This document shows, one piece after another, positions 7,797 through 15,311 of a DNA stretch of 31,226 nt (the stretch's first letter is position 1; every line of letters starts with the position of its first letter). The notes beneath the pieces were generated by a model. That model was not told the origin of the DNA. It ran no database searches and saw nothing but the letters and a program-made list of their open reading frames with translations. Position numbers and translations under genes: made by a program. Source of the stretch: a virus; the IMG/VR virus record IMGVR_UViG_3300027692_000007, positions 1 to 31,226 of that record; one strand, written 5' to 3'.

Positions 7797-8156
7797 TTAT
7801 CCTTCTCCTATTAGACGGCGCGCGGGCGCCTGGATTGGGTCGGTTGTGGTAGTGGTTACGTTCTCCGCGCCCGTCGGCGCTCCGCTCGGCGTGACGATTG
7901 GAGCGTTCTCCACGACGGTTGTCGCCGGCGCCCCCGCCTTTACGCTGAAGATGCGGACGAGTTGCGCCGAGAGCGTTCCGAACGCACCGACGACGGCCGA
8001 CGAGATAATCGCCCAGGCGGGCACAACTGAAGGCGCTCCGGGATGCAGTTGCGCTTGTACCGAGACAACGGTCGTCAGGATGAGCGCGCTTAGGATGCCG
8101 CAGACGCCTGCGGTTCCCGTCAGGATTGAGATAATGTCGGGCGCCTTTAGTTTCAT
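7797..8156 (-). CDS. Holin-like two-TM membrane protein
   Basis: 119 aa from the ATG at 8156, which has AGAAAGG upstream. An alternative reading extended to 8246 is Arg-rich and overlaps the preceding gene. Two hydrophobic helices are clear: residues about 8-32 (ISILTGTAGVCGILSALILT) and about 43-65 (VVPAWAIISSAVVGAFGTLS), with a short linker. A Thr/Pro/Ala-rich hydrophilic tail follows. Size, topology and position beside another small membrane protein fit a phage holin. No endolysin lies alongside, so the lysis role is inferred from topology only. Confidence 0.6.
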   Translation of the reverse strand: MKLKAPDIISILTGTAGVCGILSALILTTVVSVQAQLHPGAPSVVPAWAIISSAVVGAFGTLSAQLVRIFSVKAGAPATTVVENAPIVTPSGAPTGAENVTTTTTDPIQAPARRLIGEG

Positions 8157-8166
8157 TTGTGCCTTT

Positions 8167-8550
8167 CTATTTTGTCGGTGTTGGGACGAAGGAGTGCGTA
8201 AAGTAGAACGTGAGTGCGACCGTGACGGCCGCCGCGAGGATGGCAACGAGTAACTGGTTCATTTTTCCGACTATCGCGGCCTGAGAACTCGCCTGCAACT
8301 GCTCTACCTTCCCTAGCCGATCTTCCACCGACTTGTGCTCGGCGTTGTACGTCGAAATAGGGAGGTACGTTAGCGCCTGCTGCGCGGCCATAGCTTTGAT
8401 TTCGTTCATGCCTTCCAGGCGCTTGTCTTGCGCTGCTACGGCCGTCTTGACCGCCTCCTCCTGAGACACGAAACGGTTGGTATAGAGCGCGTCCTTGTCC
8501 ACGAGGCGCTGATCGACGTACTCCTTGAGTGAGTTTATGTCCCACGGCAT
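8167..8550 (-). CDS. Coiled-coil protein with C-terminal TM anchor (spanin/holin-like)
   Basis: 127 aa. A long helical region (residues 5-95) contains LKEYVDQRLVDKDALYTNRF, VAAQDKRLEGMNEIKAMAAQ and a predicted coiled coil VEDRLGKVEQLQASSQAAIV. It ends in one hydrophobic helix, residues about 101-120 (LLVAILAAAVTVALTFYF), and a short Pro/Thr tail. This architecture (helix-rich ectodomain plus one C-terminal TM) is common in phage lysis cassettes. The start ATG immediately follows the TGA of the 32-aa ORF upstream. Confidence 0.65.
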   Translation of the reverse strand: MPWDINSLKEYVDQRLVDKDALYTNRFVSQEEAVKTAVAAQDKRLEGMNEIKAMAAQQALTYLPISTYNAEHKSVEDRLGKVEQLQASSQAAIVGKMNQLLVAILAAAVTVALTFYFTHSFVPTPTK

Positions 8551-8649
8551 TCATCGGGCTTTCACTGGCTTGCGGCGACCACTCCACCACACCATCGCCG
8601 GGAACCACGCGAACGCCGAGAGGATCACCAGGTCTCCAAGAATCTTCAT
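8551..8649 (-). CDS. 32-aa membrane microprotein
   Basis: A short ORF bridging two genes. Its ATG overlaps the stop of the collagen-like gene (TAATG), and its TGA directly precedes the next ATG. The peptide begins [16 protein letters not shown], continues with a further hydrophobic PAMVWW segment and ends SGRRKPVKAR. This is a single TM helix with a positive C-terminus. No clear ribosome-binding site is visible, so translation would rely on coupling. A small holin or antiholin is possible but not shown. Confidence 0.45.
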   Translation of the reverse strand: MKILGDLVILSAFAWFPAMVWWSGRRKPVKAR

Positions 8650-10370
8650 TAGCAGTGGTAGTCCGCGCCGACTTGGCCGCTCGCGCCGGATATCGCCTTG
8701 AACGTTACGGTGAGCGTGGTCGATGAGACGCTTTGAGAAACGACCGTGAACAGTCCGAGCGTTCCGCTGGTTAGCGTTGTATCCAGAGACGAAGTGCAGA
8801 TTGCACCGGATGCCACGGTGGCCGTTGCGGTGCACGCGAGCACGGAAAGCGTGCAGGAAACCTGTCCCTGGTTCGTGGTTAACCCAACGCACGGTAGAAG
8901 CGTGTAGCCGGGATAACCGCTAACGCCGCTCGTCGCTGGCCCCGTGCAGACCGACTGGTTCGCCCCTACGTACGGAAGCCCTAAGCCTGCAACTCCACTG
9001 CAGCCCGTACAGCCCGGTCCAAACAGGATGCCGTTGTTACCGGAGCCGTCATAGAAGCCGCACGGCGAACCGGTTGAGGTGCATTGCTCTGACCAAAATC
9101 CACCGACCGAATTTGTGTCATGCAGCGTGGAGGAACCATTCGTAATATAGTACTCACTTGAATAAATGGCGTTTAATCCAATATCGCCATGCTCGCCCAT
9201 TGTAATGTACGGAGTCGTGATGCCGGGGCACCCAAGAGCGAGCAGTTGCCCAACGACACCGCCAAGAGCAGAGCTTGACGTTCCCCATACAGAGTAGTTT
9301 CCAGCCTCGCATTGGCCTTCGCCATTCTGGACGAGCATCGCGCTTGGATACGGCGACGGCAACGGTGGACCAGTAGCGACAGGATTAAACGGCGCGTCAC
9401 CAATGATAATTTGTCCAAGAGCCAGCGCCGAGGTTCCCGGCGGGTTGGCCGACGGGACGGCAGTTGCGGGATACGGCGTCGTAAATATGACGCCAACGGT
9501 GTTCCCCGAGCTCGTATTTGCAACGAGGCAAGAGGGGCACGACACGTTGACTTGTCCCGGAGGCGTCGAGACGACGATCGGAGGCGACCCGGAGGCCGAA
9601 ACCGTGACGCCTGGCGCTCCGCTCGGACCCATCGTTCCGATCGGGCCAGTTGTTCCCGGAGGTCCGCTTGGTCCGGTCGGTCCGTTTGGACCCGTAGTTC
9701 CAGCCGGTCCCGTCGTTCCCGTAGGACCGGTCGTTCCCGGTGCGCCCGAAGGCCCCGTTGTTCCAGCAGGCCCGGTCGTTCCCGCCGGTCCTGTCGTTCC
9801 GGCCGGCCCCGTAATGCCAGCAGGACCTTGAGTTCCTACCGGTCCCGGTCCGCCGGTTGGGCCAGTCGTTCCAGCGGGTCCAGTAGTTCCAGCCGGCCCG
9901 GTTGTGCCAGCCGCGCCGGGAGCACCGGACGGACCGGTCGTTCCGGCGGCGCCGATCGTTCCGGCAGGTCCCGGAGATCCGCTAGGCCCAGGAGCCCCTG
10001 AAGGCCCGGTGGTTCCTGCGGCACCCGGAGATCCAGCCGCTCCCGGAGATCCTGAAGCGCCGACCATTCCCGAAGGTAAGACGCACGGTGAAGCCGTCGT
10101 GAGGTTGATTTGCGAACCGGACGTCGGTGAAGAAACCGGTGTGACCGATATGCAGTTGCCGCCTACGACGTTGGCCGCTCCGCCGGGATTCGGACCTGGA
10201 TACTCCGGCCCGCACACGACGAGCCCTTGAATGTCGGTGTAGCACCCGCTCGGGATCGGCGAGATCGTTGCGCCGATCACCGAGGATGAGAACCGGCCGG
10301 GAACGATGAGCGCCGCGCACGACGCGAAAATCATCGTAGCAACGAATGCGGATGCGAGAAGGCGGTTCAT
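8649..10370 (-). CDS. Collagen-like secreted or fibre protein (downstream copy)
   Basis: A 573-aa protein. Residues 1-25 look like a signal peptide ([20 protein letters not shown]). Residues about 38-103 are a Cys-containing module ([20 protein letters not shown], then [14 protein letters not shown] and [10 protein letters not shown]), shared with the next gene upstream. Residues 104-253 are 50 uninterrupted Gly-X-Y triplets, mostly GTT, GPA, GPS and GAP. A large C-terminal region has Cys-rich and beta-rich sequence and ends in a small CTSSLDTT-type domain with GADYHC at the C-terminus. The ATG directly follows the previous stop codon. A trimeric collagen-like fibre is likely. A cleavable signal peptide would be unusual for a virion fibre. 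Confidence 0.75.
   Translation of the reverse strand: MNRLLASAFVATMIFASCAALIVPGRFSSSVIGATISPIPSGCYTDIQGLVVCGPEYPGPNPGGAANVVGGNCISVTPVSSPTSGSQINLTTASPCVLPSGMVGASGSPGAAGSPGAAGTTGPSGAPGPSGSPGPAGTIGAAGTTGPSGAPGAAGTTGPAGTTGPAGTTGPTGGPGPVGTQGPAGITGPAGTTGPAGTTGPAGTTGPSGAPGTTGPTGTTGPAGTTGPNGPTGPSGPPGTTGPIGTMGPSGAPGVTVSASGSPPIVVSTPPGQVNVSCPSCLVANTSSGNTVGVIFTTPYPATAVPSANPPGTSALALGQIIIGDAPFNPVATGPPLPSPYPSAMLVQNGEGQCEAGNYSVWGTSSSALGGVVGQLLALGCPGITTPYITMGEHGDIGLNAIYSSEYYITNGSSTLHDTNSVGGFWSEQCTSTGSPCGFYDGSGNNGILFGPGCTGCSGVAGLGLPYVGANQSVCTGPATSGVSGYPGYTLLPCVGLTTNQGQVSCTLSVLACTATATVASGAICTSSLDTTLTSGTLGLFTVVSQSVSSTTLTVTFKAISGASGQVGADYHC
9612..10061 (-). repeat. Collagen Gly-X-Y coding repeat (50 triplets)
   Basis: 150 codons read as unbroken G-X-Y triplets. 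The most frequent pair is GPA-GTT. At DNA level the plus strand shows repeating ccngtngttcc blocks of 9 or 18 nt, so slippage-driven length variation is plausible. Confidence 0.9.
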
Positions 10371-11729
10371 TTACCAGGCTCCATTCGGTTGCCAGTAGGC
10401 CGTCGTCGTGGCCGTATTTCCAGGTATTACGATAAGACCGCCGCCAGCGCAAACGTGAGCAATGTATCCAGTCGAGCCGTTCACTAGGTTCGGAGCGATG
10501 TACGGAAACGCCCAAAAGCGCGCTCCTGCGTTAGAGTTTGCCGCCGAGCCCCCCAGACCGCTTGCAACACCGGCAAGAGGAAAGGCTCCAAGAGCGTACG
10601 GCTGGTCCCAGTTCGTCGTGCCTCCCGATTCATAGCACGCTCCGAATGCGAGAAGAAGGTCATTGCTAGGGATCGGAACGGGGGAGGCAACGATTACTAC
10701 GGTATTCGCCGCTCCTACGAATCCCGTGGCGGTTGGAATCGGGCTTGGCGAAGCGTTTGCTATCTCCGCTACGACGATTTGCTGCCCAACGTTTCCGGTG
10801 ATAGTTACTGGAGATACGGTTGATGCCGAACTGCCAACTACCTGGTAGGAAGCGTACGCGCCGACGTTTCCAGAGACGCCCGTATTGAAAAGTCCTGTCC
10901 AGCCTGAAGCCGTGGTAACCGAGGTAGCTCCGCCTCCCCATCCCAAGAGCATCGTAACTAGCAGGTTGCCAACCGTCGTCGCGCGTTCGCACGGTATCGC
11001 GGGAGTTCCCGAGCTTGCGGTATTTTGAAGTTCGCAGCGATTGACGACGAACGGAAGTCCGGTGTATGCGCCGACGTAGGAAAACATTTTCATTCCCGCC
11101 CAAGTCGTGTCGGTCGCTATGTCAAGTTGCCCAGCTTGCGCTGGAACACTCGACGGAACGCCAGCCGCATAAATAATACTGGCCGCTCCGGTGCTGCACG
11201 TTGGACAGCTATAGGTAACGGTGTTTGCCACCGCCGTACTAACGACAACCGGCGCGATCGCCGTATAAGTACCGTTTGCGCCCGGAGCACCGCTTGGACC
11301 GGTCGTCCCTGCCGGGCCGGTAGTTCCCGCGGGACCGGTAGTGCCTGCCGGGCCAGTCGTCCCTGCTGGACCTGTCGTACCCGCGGGACCGGTCGTTCCT
11401 GCGGGGCCTTGCGTTCCCGGAGGTCCGCTTGCGCCGACCATACCGGAAGGCAGCACACACGGCGACGCGCTCGGATTGACAGCAATAACGGAGCCCGCCG
11501 TCGGCGACGATGTTGGCGAAATCGAAATACAGTTTCCACCGATGACATTCGCAGCGCCGCCGCCAGGGCCGGGGTAGTTTGGCCCACAAACCGGCAAACC
11601 GCTCGCGTCGGTATAGCATCCACTTGGAAGCGGCGTCGCAGCTTCGAGACCGTTCGAAACCTGAGCGCCTATCTCGACGAGTCCGATCGCCATAACGACG
11701 GCCATGAAACCAACAAATAACTTACGCAT
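10371..11729 (-). CDS. Collagen-like secreted or fibre protein (upstream copy)
   Basis: 452 aa from the ATG at 11729, which overlaps the adaptor stop codon (TAATG). The N-terminus is a signal-peptide-like sequence ([20 protein letters not shown]) and is followed at residues about 33-98 by the shared module ([47 protein letters not shown]). Residues 99-155 are 19 Gly-X-Y triplets, six of them pairs of GPA-GTT. The C-terminal 300 residues form a beta-rich domain unrelated by eye to that of the downstream copy (for example [20 protein letters not shown] and [12 protein letters not shown]). The two genes look like a duplication in which the tip domains have diverged or been exchanged. Confidence 0.75.
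   Translation of the reverse strand: MRKLFVGFMAVVMAIGLVEIGAQVSNGLEAATPLPSGCYTDASGLPVCGPNYPGPGGGAANVIGGNCISISPTSSPTAGSVIAVNPSASPCVLPSGMVGASGPPGTQGPAGTTGPAGTTGPAGTTGPAGTTGPAGTTGPAGTTGPSGAPGANGTYTAIAPVVVSTAVANTVTYSCPTCSTGAASIIYAAGVPSSVPAQAGQLDIATDTTWAGMKMFSYVGAYTGLPFVVNRCELQNTASSGTPAIPCERATTVGNLLVTMLLGWGGGATSVTTASGWTGLFNTGVSGNVGAYASYQVVGSSASTVSPVTITGNVGQQIVVAEIANASPSPIPTATGFVGAANTVVIVASPVPIPSNDLLLAFGACYESGGTTNWDQPYALGAFPLAGVASGLGGSAANSNAGARFWAFPYIAPNLVNGSTGYIAHVCAGGGLIVIPGNTATTTAYWQPNGAW
11265..11435 (-). repeat. Collagen Gly-X-Y coding repeat (19 triplets)
   Basis: 57 codons of perfect Gly-X-Y, with GPA-GTT repeated six times. The underlying DNA is close to an 18-bp tandem repeat, and its codon variants differ mostly at third positions. 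Confidence 0.9.
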
Positions 11730-12625
11730 TAGGGATACCCGCTGTAGGCACCATTTCGCCTCCATCGCGCGCCAACATATCGCTGCCTGTTCGTCTGCAT
11801 ATTGATCCGGTCGTAAGACCGGTAACTCTTAGCCCAAAACATCATCTGCTGGATCTGATTGCGGTACTGCTCGGCTGCCCAATCGCGCGTGCGAGAGTTG
11901 GCCGAGTCATCGGCAGCCAGCATCCGCTCGACGAGCCCGGCGACCAAGACGTTGAGAAAGTTGTTCGGGAACCAAATGCGCTGGCCGACGTTCGAAAGGC
12001 AGCGCGGCTGCACCGTCGCGGCGTTCCAAGTGTACGGCCCAACGTAGGCATCGCTTATGCACATATCGACAACGAGGTTAGGGATAGGATTCCCATTCGT
12101 ATCGAGTTGCGCAGAGGCGTTCGGCGGCGGAACGACGACCAGATTGCCCCCGTGAATCGCGTAGACTCCGGGCGACCGGCCGCACGACCACGGCGCCGTC
12201 AAGGACCGAAGATTTGAGTAGGTCGGCATCGGAAAGCTCGTCGGCGGAGCGACTGTCCACGACGGAACGAACATTCCCGCGTTTCCCGTCGGCCCGTCGC
12301 TGTTGGCGTTCGGCGTGCCGAAGCCGGTCGAATCAAAGTAGCCGATCTGCTGGCCCTGCAACGTCTCAATATCGGTCTTCGTGAGCAGTTGACCGTTGAG
12401 CCAAACGCACCCGGTGCCGTCGTCGATCGGCGTTTCGGGTAGCAGGTACGAGCCTTGATTGGCAACCGTCGCGGTCGAAATGCGTGCGAACGGAAACTTG
12501 ACCTGCGTTATAACGTCGAGGCATACAAGGTCGAGTTGCCCGAGCAGCGCGTCGTTCGAGTAGGTTCCGGGCTCGGGGTCTTTTGCGAGCGTCCGCGCCG
12601 GCTTGATAATCTGACTTACCAGCAC
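11729..12625 (-). CDS. Head-tail adaptor (gp11/gp4-like)
   Basis: A 298-aa protein with a GTG start one base after the preceding stop. The N-terminus has the usual adaptor pattern: a helix ([14 protein letters not shown]), a Ser/Asp turn ([20 protein letters not shown]) and then a strand-rich insert. The C-terminus is helical ([37 protein letters not shown]) and ends in a basic stretch. In podoviruses this protein joins the portal ring to the nozzle. Here it lies downstream of the capsid group and upstream of the tail genes, which fits that role. No small protein of the neck-completion type is separately recognisable. Confidence 0.65.
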   Translation of the reverse strand: MLVSQIIKPARTLAKDPEPGTYSNDALLGQLDLVCLDVITQVKFPFARISTATVANQGSYLLPETPIDDGTGCVWLNGQLLTKTDIETLQGQQIGYFDSTGFGTPNANSDGPTGNAGMFVPSWTVAPPTSFPMPTYSNLRSLTAPWSCGRSPGVYAIHGGNLVVVPPPNASAQLDTNGNPIPNLVVDMCISDAYVGPYTWNAATVQPRCLSNVGQRIWFPNNFLNVLVAGLVERMLAADDSANSRTRDWAAEQYRNQIQQMMFWAKSYRSYDRINMQTNRQRYVGARWRRNGAYSGYP

Positions 12626-12626
12626 G

Positions 12627-13184
12627 TTATTGCCCTAGACTTGCGGGGGTCTCCAGCGTGGTGAAAACGATGACGTTGCCATCCTGCAACGGCTGGAGAA
12701 ACGCGGCGAGCTCTTTCCAATCGACGTTGAGCATACGCTGGCAACCGTAAGTCCGAAAAAGACCCTGGTTGTCGGCCAGCGGGTCGGGAGAGTTGCTCCC
12801 TCCGCAGTGAATCATAATGCCGCTGCGGTCGTATTGCGAAAGCTGCGCGAGCGGCGCCTCGATCCCGCCGATTGTCGCCGTGAGTCCATTGACCGTCGCG
12901 TAGCCGCCCTGCATGAGCTTAGCGAGAGAGCCCGCGTCGACGTCCAACACCGGAATTTGCCCATAGCCTTCACTTGCGATTGGCGTGTCGAAAACGTCAA
13001 CGGGACCGAGAACATAATGCCCGACGGGTGCCCAACAATCATATCCCCAGGGAGGCAGAGCGCCTTCAACTACGCCGTAGTTTCCCCAAGCGTCTCCCGA
13101 AGATTCGAAATACTCCCATAGTGACCCGTCGCGCGTGAAAACCTTCAGCGTGTTTTGGCTACGGGCCGCTACAAGATGGATCAC
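12627..13184 (-). CDS. L,D-transpeptidase (YkuD)-like protein
   Basis: 185 aa from GTG 13184, which overlaps the stop of the lysine-rich gene (TAGTG). Residues 122-154 carry the family signature: His126 in GIMIHCGGS, then Cys148 and Arg150 in LFRTYGCQRMLNVD, corresponding to HxG...[ST]xGCxR[LM]. An upstream WAPVGHYVLGPVDV resembles the TPxGxY strand that precedes the catalytic core in such enzymes. L,D-transpeptidases exchange or form meso-diaminopimelate cross-links in peptidoglycan through a Cys thioester. No signal peptide is seen, so a virion-borne wall-modifying enzyme is possible. Substrate and activity are inferred. Confidence 0.65.
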   Translation of the reverse strand: MIHLVAARSQNTLKVFTRDGSLWEYFESSGDAWGNYGVVEGALPPWGYDCWAPVGHYVLGPVDVFDTPIASEGYGQIPVLDVDAGSLAKLMQGGYATVNGLTATIGGIEAPLAQLSQYDRSGIMIHCGGSNSPDPLADNQGLFRTYGCQRMLNVDWKELAAFLQPLQDGNVIVFTTLETPASLGQ

Positions 13185-13438
13185 TACTTCTTCTTGCGGC
13201 TCTTTTTCATCATGCCGCCCTTGCCGCCCATCGCCTTCTTCATGGCGGGCTGCGACTTGCGAGCGCCAGGAGCTTTGGTCGCGCCGAACGGCATCTTCTT
13301 CGAGGAGCCCTTCTTGCGCGAGGTCTTCTTCATGCCGCCCTTCTTGCCACCGAACTTGACGCCGCGAGCGGTCTTGCCGCCGGCAGGCTTGTGCGCCTTG
13401 GGCATCGAGGGCTTCTTGGTTTTCTTGGTTGCAGCCAC
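13184..13438 (-). CDS. Lysine-rich basic protein
   Basis: 84 aa from the GTG at 13438, chosen because AAGGAG lies 7 nt upstream. An in-frame start at 13462 has no such site. The protein is almost entirely Lys, Gly, Ala and Ser in histone-like blocks (KKTKKPSMPKAHKPAGGKTA, FGGKKGGMKKTSRKKGSSKK, MKKAMGGKGGMMKKSRKKK). It is too basic and too simple to be globular. DNA condensation or interaction with the packaged genome is a reasonable inference. It overlaps the transpeptidase-like start by one base. Confidence 0.7.
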   Translation of the reverse strand: MAATKKTKKPSMPKAHKPAGGKTARGVKFGGKKGGMKKTSRKKGSSKKMPFGATKAPGARKSQPAMKKAMGGKGGMMKKSRKKK

Positions 13439-13462
13439 TTTTGAACTCCTTGTCGCGAACAC

Positions 13463-13987
13463 TTACGGGATGCGAACGACCGCGACGGCAATATCGCCGG
13501 TTGCGCTCGTACACGTTGCAACGAAACGAACCGCGACCCACGGTTCAGGCGAGAAAGCCGATGTGCCGAGCGCCACCAGTGGGTTCGTCCACGTCGGCGT
13601 CGTTTCGGATTGCGGGAGCGCCCACTGGACCCACGAGGTTGTCGGGAGCGTAAAGCCTGGCGGGATCGCTTCGGGGTCGACGTTATTCTCGAGAGACATG
13701 AGGTACGCGCGATAGTCGTAGGTGCCGTAGCAGGCTACAGACCATCCGGTAATCGCCGACGTTCCAGTCTGAGCAAGAAGCTGCGCACCGGTCTTCGAGA
13801 AGAAGACGCCTGCCGGCGCAAGGATCGGACCCGTATCGTAGGTGCCGGAAGCCTTCGCCGCCCATCGCGCGGCGATCTCGGCAACGTAATTTAGGCCGGC
13901 GCCCGATCCCGCGAAAAGCTGGCAGTCGAACTCCCAGTCGCCTTCGGTCCGAATCTTGAAGTCGTTAGGCGTGTAGAGTCTACGCAT
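13463..13987 (-). CDS. Probable virion protein
   Basis: 174 aa from ATG 13987 (an alternative ATG lies at 13999). The start is inside the end of the HNH gene, so translation is coupled. The N-terminus MRRLYTPNDFKIRTEGDWEF leads into beta-rich segments (TGPILAPAGVFFSKTGAQLL, GWSVACYGTYDYRAYL). The C-terminus is a strand-rich PWVAVRFVATCTSATGDIAV. No catalytic motif or TM segment is visible. Its place between the capsid-associated and tail genes suggests a head-completion or neck protein. Confidence 0.65.
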   Translation of the reverse strand: MRRLYTPNDFKIRTEGDWEFDCQLFAGSGAGLNYVAEIAARWAAKASGTYDTGPILAPAGVFFSKTGAQLLAQTGTSAITGWSVACYGTYDYRAYLMSLENNVDPEAIPPGFTLPTTSWVQWALPQSETTPTWTNPLVALGTSAFSPEPWVAVRFVATCTSATGDIAVAVVRIP

Positions 13988-14513
13988 AAATCGGCGCATC
14001 CATCGAGTAGAGCTTTATGTACGCTTGCCATGTCTCCACTAGCTCAGGTGCCTTTTCTAAGTAACCTATGAACGTGTTGCAGCGGTCGCAAAGCAACCCG
14101 CGGATTTCTCCGGTCTCGTGATTGTGGTCTACGTTTAGCACGTCTCTTTTTGGCGGGCGGTCGCAGGTTGCACAGGAGCCGCCCTGGCGCAGCATCATTT
14201 CGCCGAACTGCTCAGGCGTCAACCCAAAGGTGCGCCGCAAGTGCCCTACGCGGGCTTGGACCCTGCGGGTCGGAAGAGTTTTACGGTGCCATGCGCGGGA
14301 AAAGCCGTTATGCTTTTCGCGGTTAACCGGGTCTTCTCGGTATTCGCGCATATAGAGCATGTGAGCTACGCGCTTTTCATCGCTGCTTTCTTTGCAAATA
14401 CGAGAGCAGTATTTGTGCCGGTTGTGTCTAGGGTTAAACCCTACGCCACAGGTCGCACAGAGTTGCACTTGCGCGGCTCTGGCCGCCCGCTGTTCATTGG
14501 TAAGTTTGGGCAT
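13980..14513 (-). CDS. Endonuclease VII-type HNH protein
   Basis: A 177-aa protein with two zinc-binding regions. The first is an N-terminal C19-x2-C22...C36-x3-C40 finger. The second is C114-x2-C117 followed by VDHNHETGEIRGLLCDRC (residues 128-145), the recombination endonuclease VII signature, with the D-H pair at 129-130 and C142/C145. T4 endonuclease VII resolves branched DNA, while small relatives in phage genomes are often free-standing homing nucleases. This copy sits between a virion gene and its apparent partner, and its 3' end overlaps the next start. That context favours a mobile element, though packaging use is possible. Its start codon lies inside a palindrome (GGGCATATGCCC). Confidence 0.85.
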   Translation of the reverse strand: MPKLTNEQRAARAAQVQLCATCGVGFNPRHNRHKYCSRICKESSDEKRVAHMLYMREYREDPVNREKHNGFSRAWHRKTLPTRRVQARVGHLRRTFGLTPEQFGEMMLRQGGSCATCDRPPKRDVLNVDHNHETGEIRGLLCDRCNTFIGYLEKAPELVETWQAYIKLYSMDAPIYA

Positions 14514-14522
14514 ATGCCCATT

Positions 14523-15302
14523 CTACCAAGTAAGGCAAGGCACTGGTCTGCTGGGGTTACCGATAAACTTGTCGAGGTATTGGACGAGCAGTACGACGAC
14601 GAGGTTCGTCAGGTCGCCCGTGCTCGCGGTCGTGACCGCGCGAAGCGACAGAATCGTGCCGGGGCAGTAGACCGTATCCCATTCGGTCGTCGGGAAGACT
14701 TGGCCGCCGCCGGTCGTGCCGGCCGATGGATTGGTGAAAAACGTAGGCCCGAATCCAATGTCGGTTCCGAACAAGCACGTTCCGAGCGCGGCGTACTGAG
14801 CCGGATAACCGAAGACGCCCGAGTTGTCGCCAGGGCCGGTCGTCTGCGCAACGCCAGGCGTATAGGTCGCGCCGTAGCCCGAGCCTCCGCCGGTCGGCGA
14901 ACCGTTTGCCATCGCGGCGTTCGGGTAGCCGTTCGCAAGAATCGCCGGGTTGTAATCGCCCGCCGAATCGACCACGATATTGAACGTCTCGGTCGCATTA
15001 AAGAGGTCGACGGACTTGAAGCCGACGGCCACCTTCGGAATCTTGCAGTATTGCGGGATGATGACCGAACCTTCGATCTCGCTGCCATTGTGGCCGGCGC
15101 CGATCGTGATGTTCGAAACCATAACCAGGCCGGAAAGCTGTCCGAAGCCCCACGCCTTGACCGCACCGTGCGCTTTCGCGTTGATGTACGCGCCGATGTT
15201 ACCCGGAGCGTTTTGGTACGGGTTCTGCGGGCCGGCGGCCGTGCCGTATTGGCCCGTGTTCGCAGGTCCGGTCGGTGGGATATTTACGACTGGAGTCGCC
15301 AA
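14523..15302 (-). CDS. Probable capsid decoration/accessory protein
   Basis: 259 aa from a TTG start with GGGGG 5 nt upstream, 9 nt after the capsid gene. Gly/Pro/Asn-rich at the N-terminus (residues about 10-35), then beta-rich: LSGLVMVSNITIGAGHNGSE, VIIPQYCKIPKVAVGFKSVD, TFNIVVDSAGDYNP. The C-terminal half has Gly/Pro-rich loops and a hydrophobic strand LTNLVVVLLVQYLDKFIG. No enzymatic motif is visible. A head decoration or cement protein is the best guess from position directly after the major capsid gene. Confidence 0.6.
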   Translation of the reverse strand: MATPVVNIPPTGPANTGQYGTAAGPQNPYQNAPGNIGAYINAKAHGAVKAWGFGQLSGLVMVSNITIGAGHNGSEIEGSVIIPQYCKIPKVAVGFKSVDLFNATETFNIVVDSAGDYNPAILANGYPNAAMANGSPTGGGSGYGATYTPGVAQTTGPGDNSGVFGYPAQYAALGTCLFGTDIGFGPTFFTNPSAGTTGGGQVFPTTEWDTVYCPGTILSLRAVTTASTGDLTNLVVVLLVQYLDKFIGNPSRPVPCLTW

Positions 15303-15311
15303 GGCTACCCC

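Noticed and set aside
9612-11435. CRISPR-like array
   Set aside because: The regular repeats are codons of Gly-X-Y collagen triplets with no spacers; there are no cas genes.
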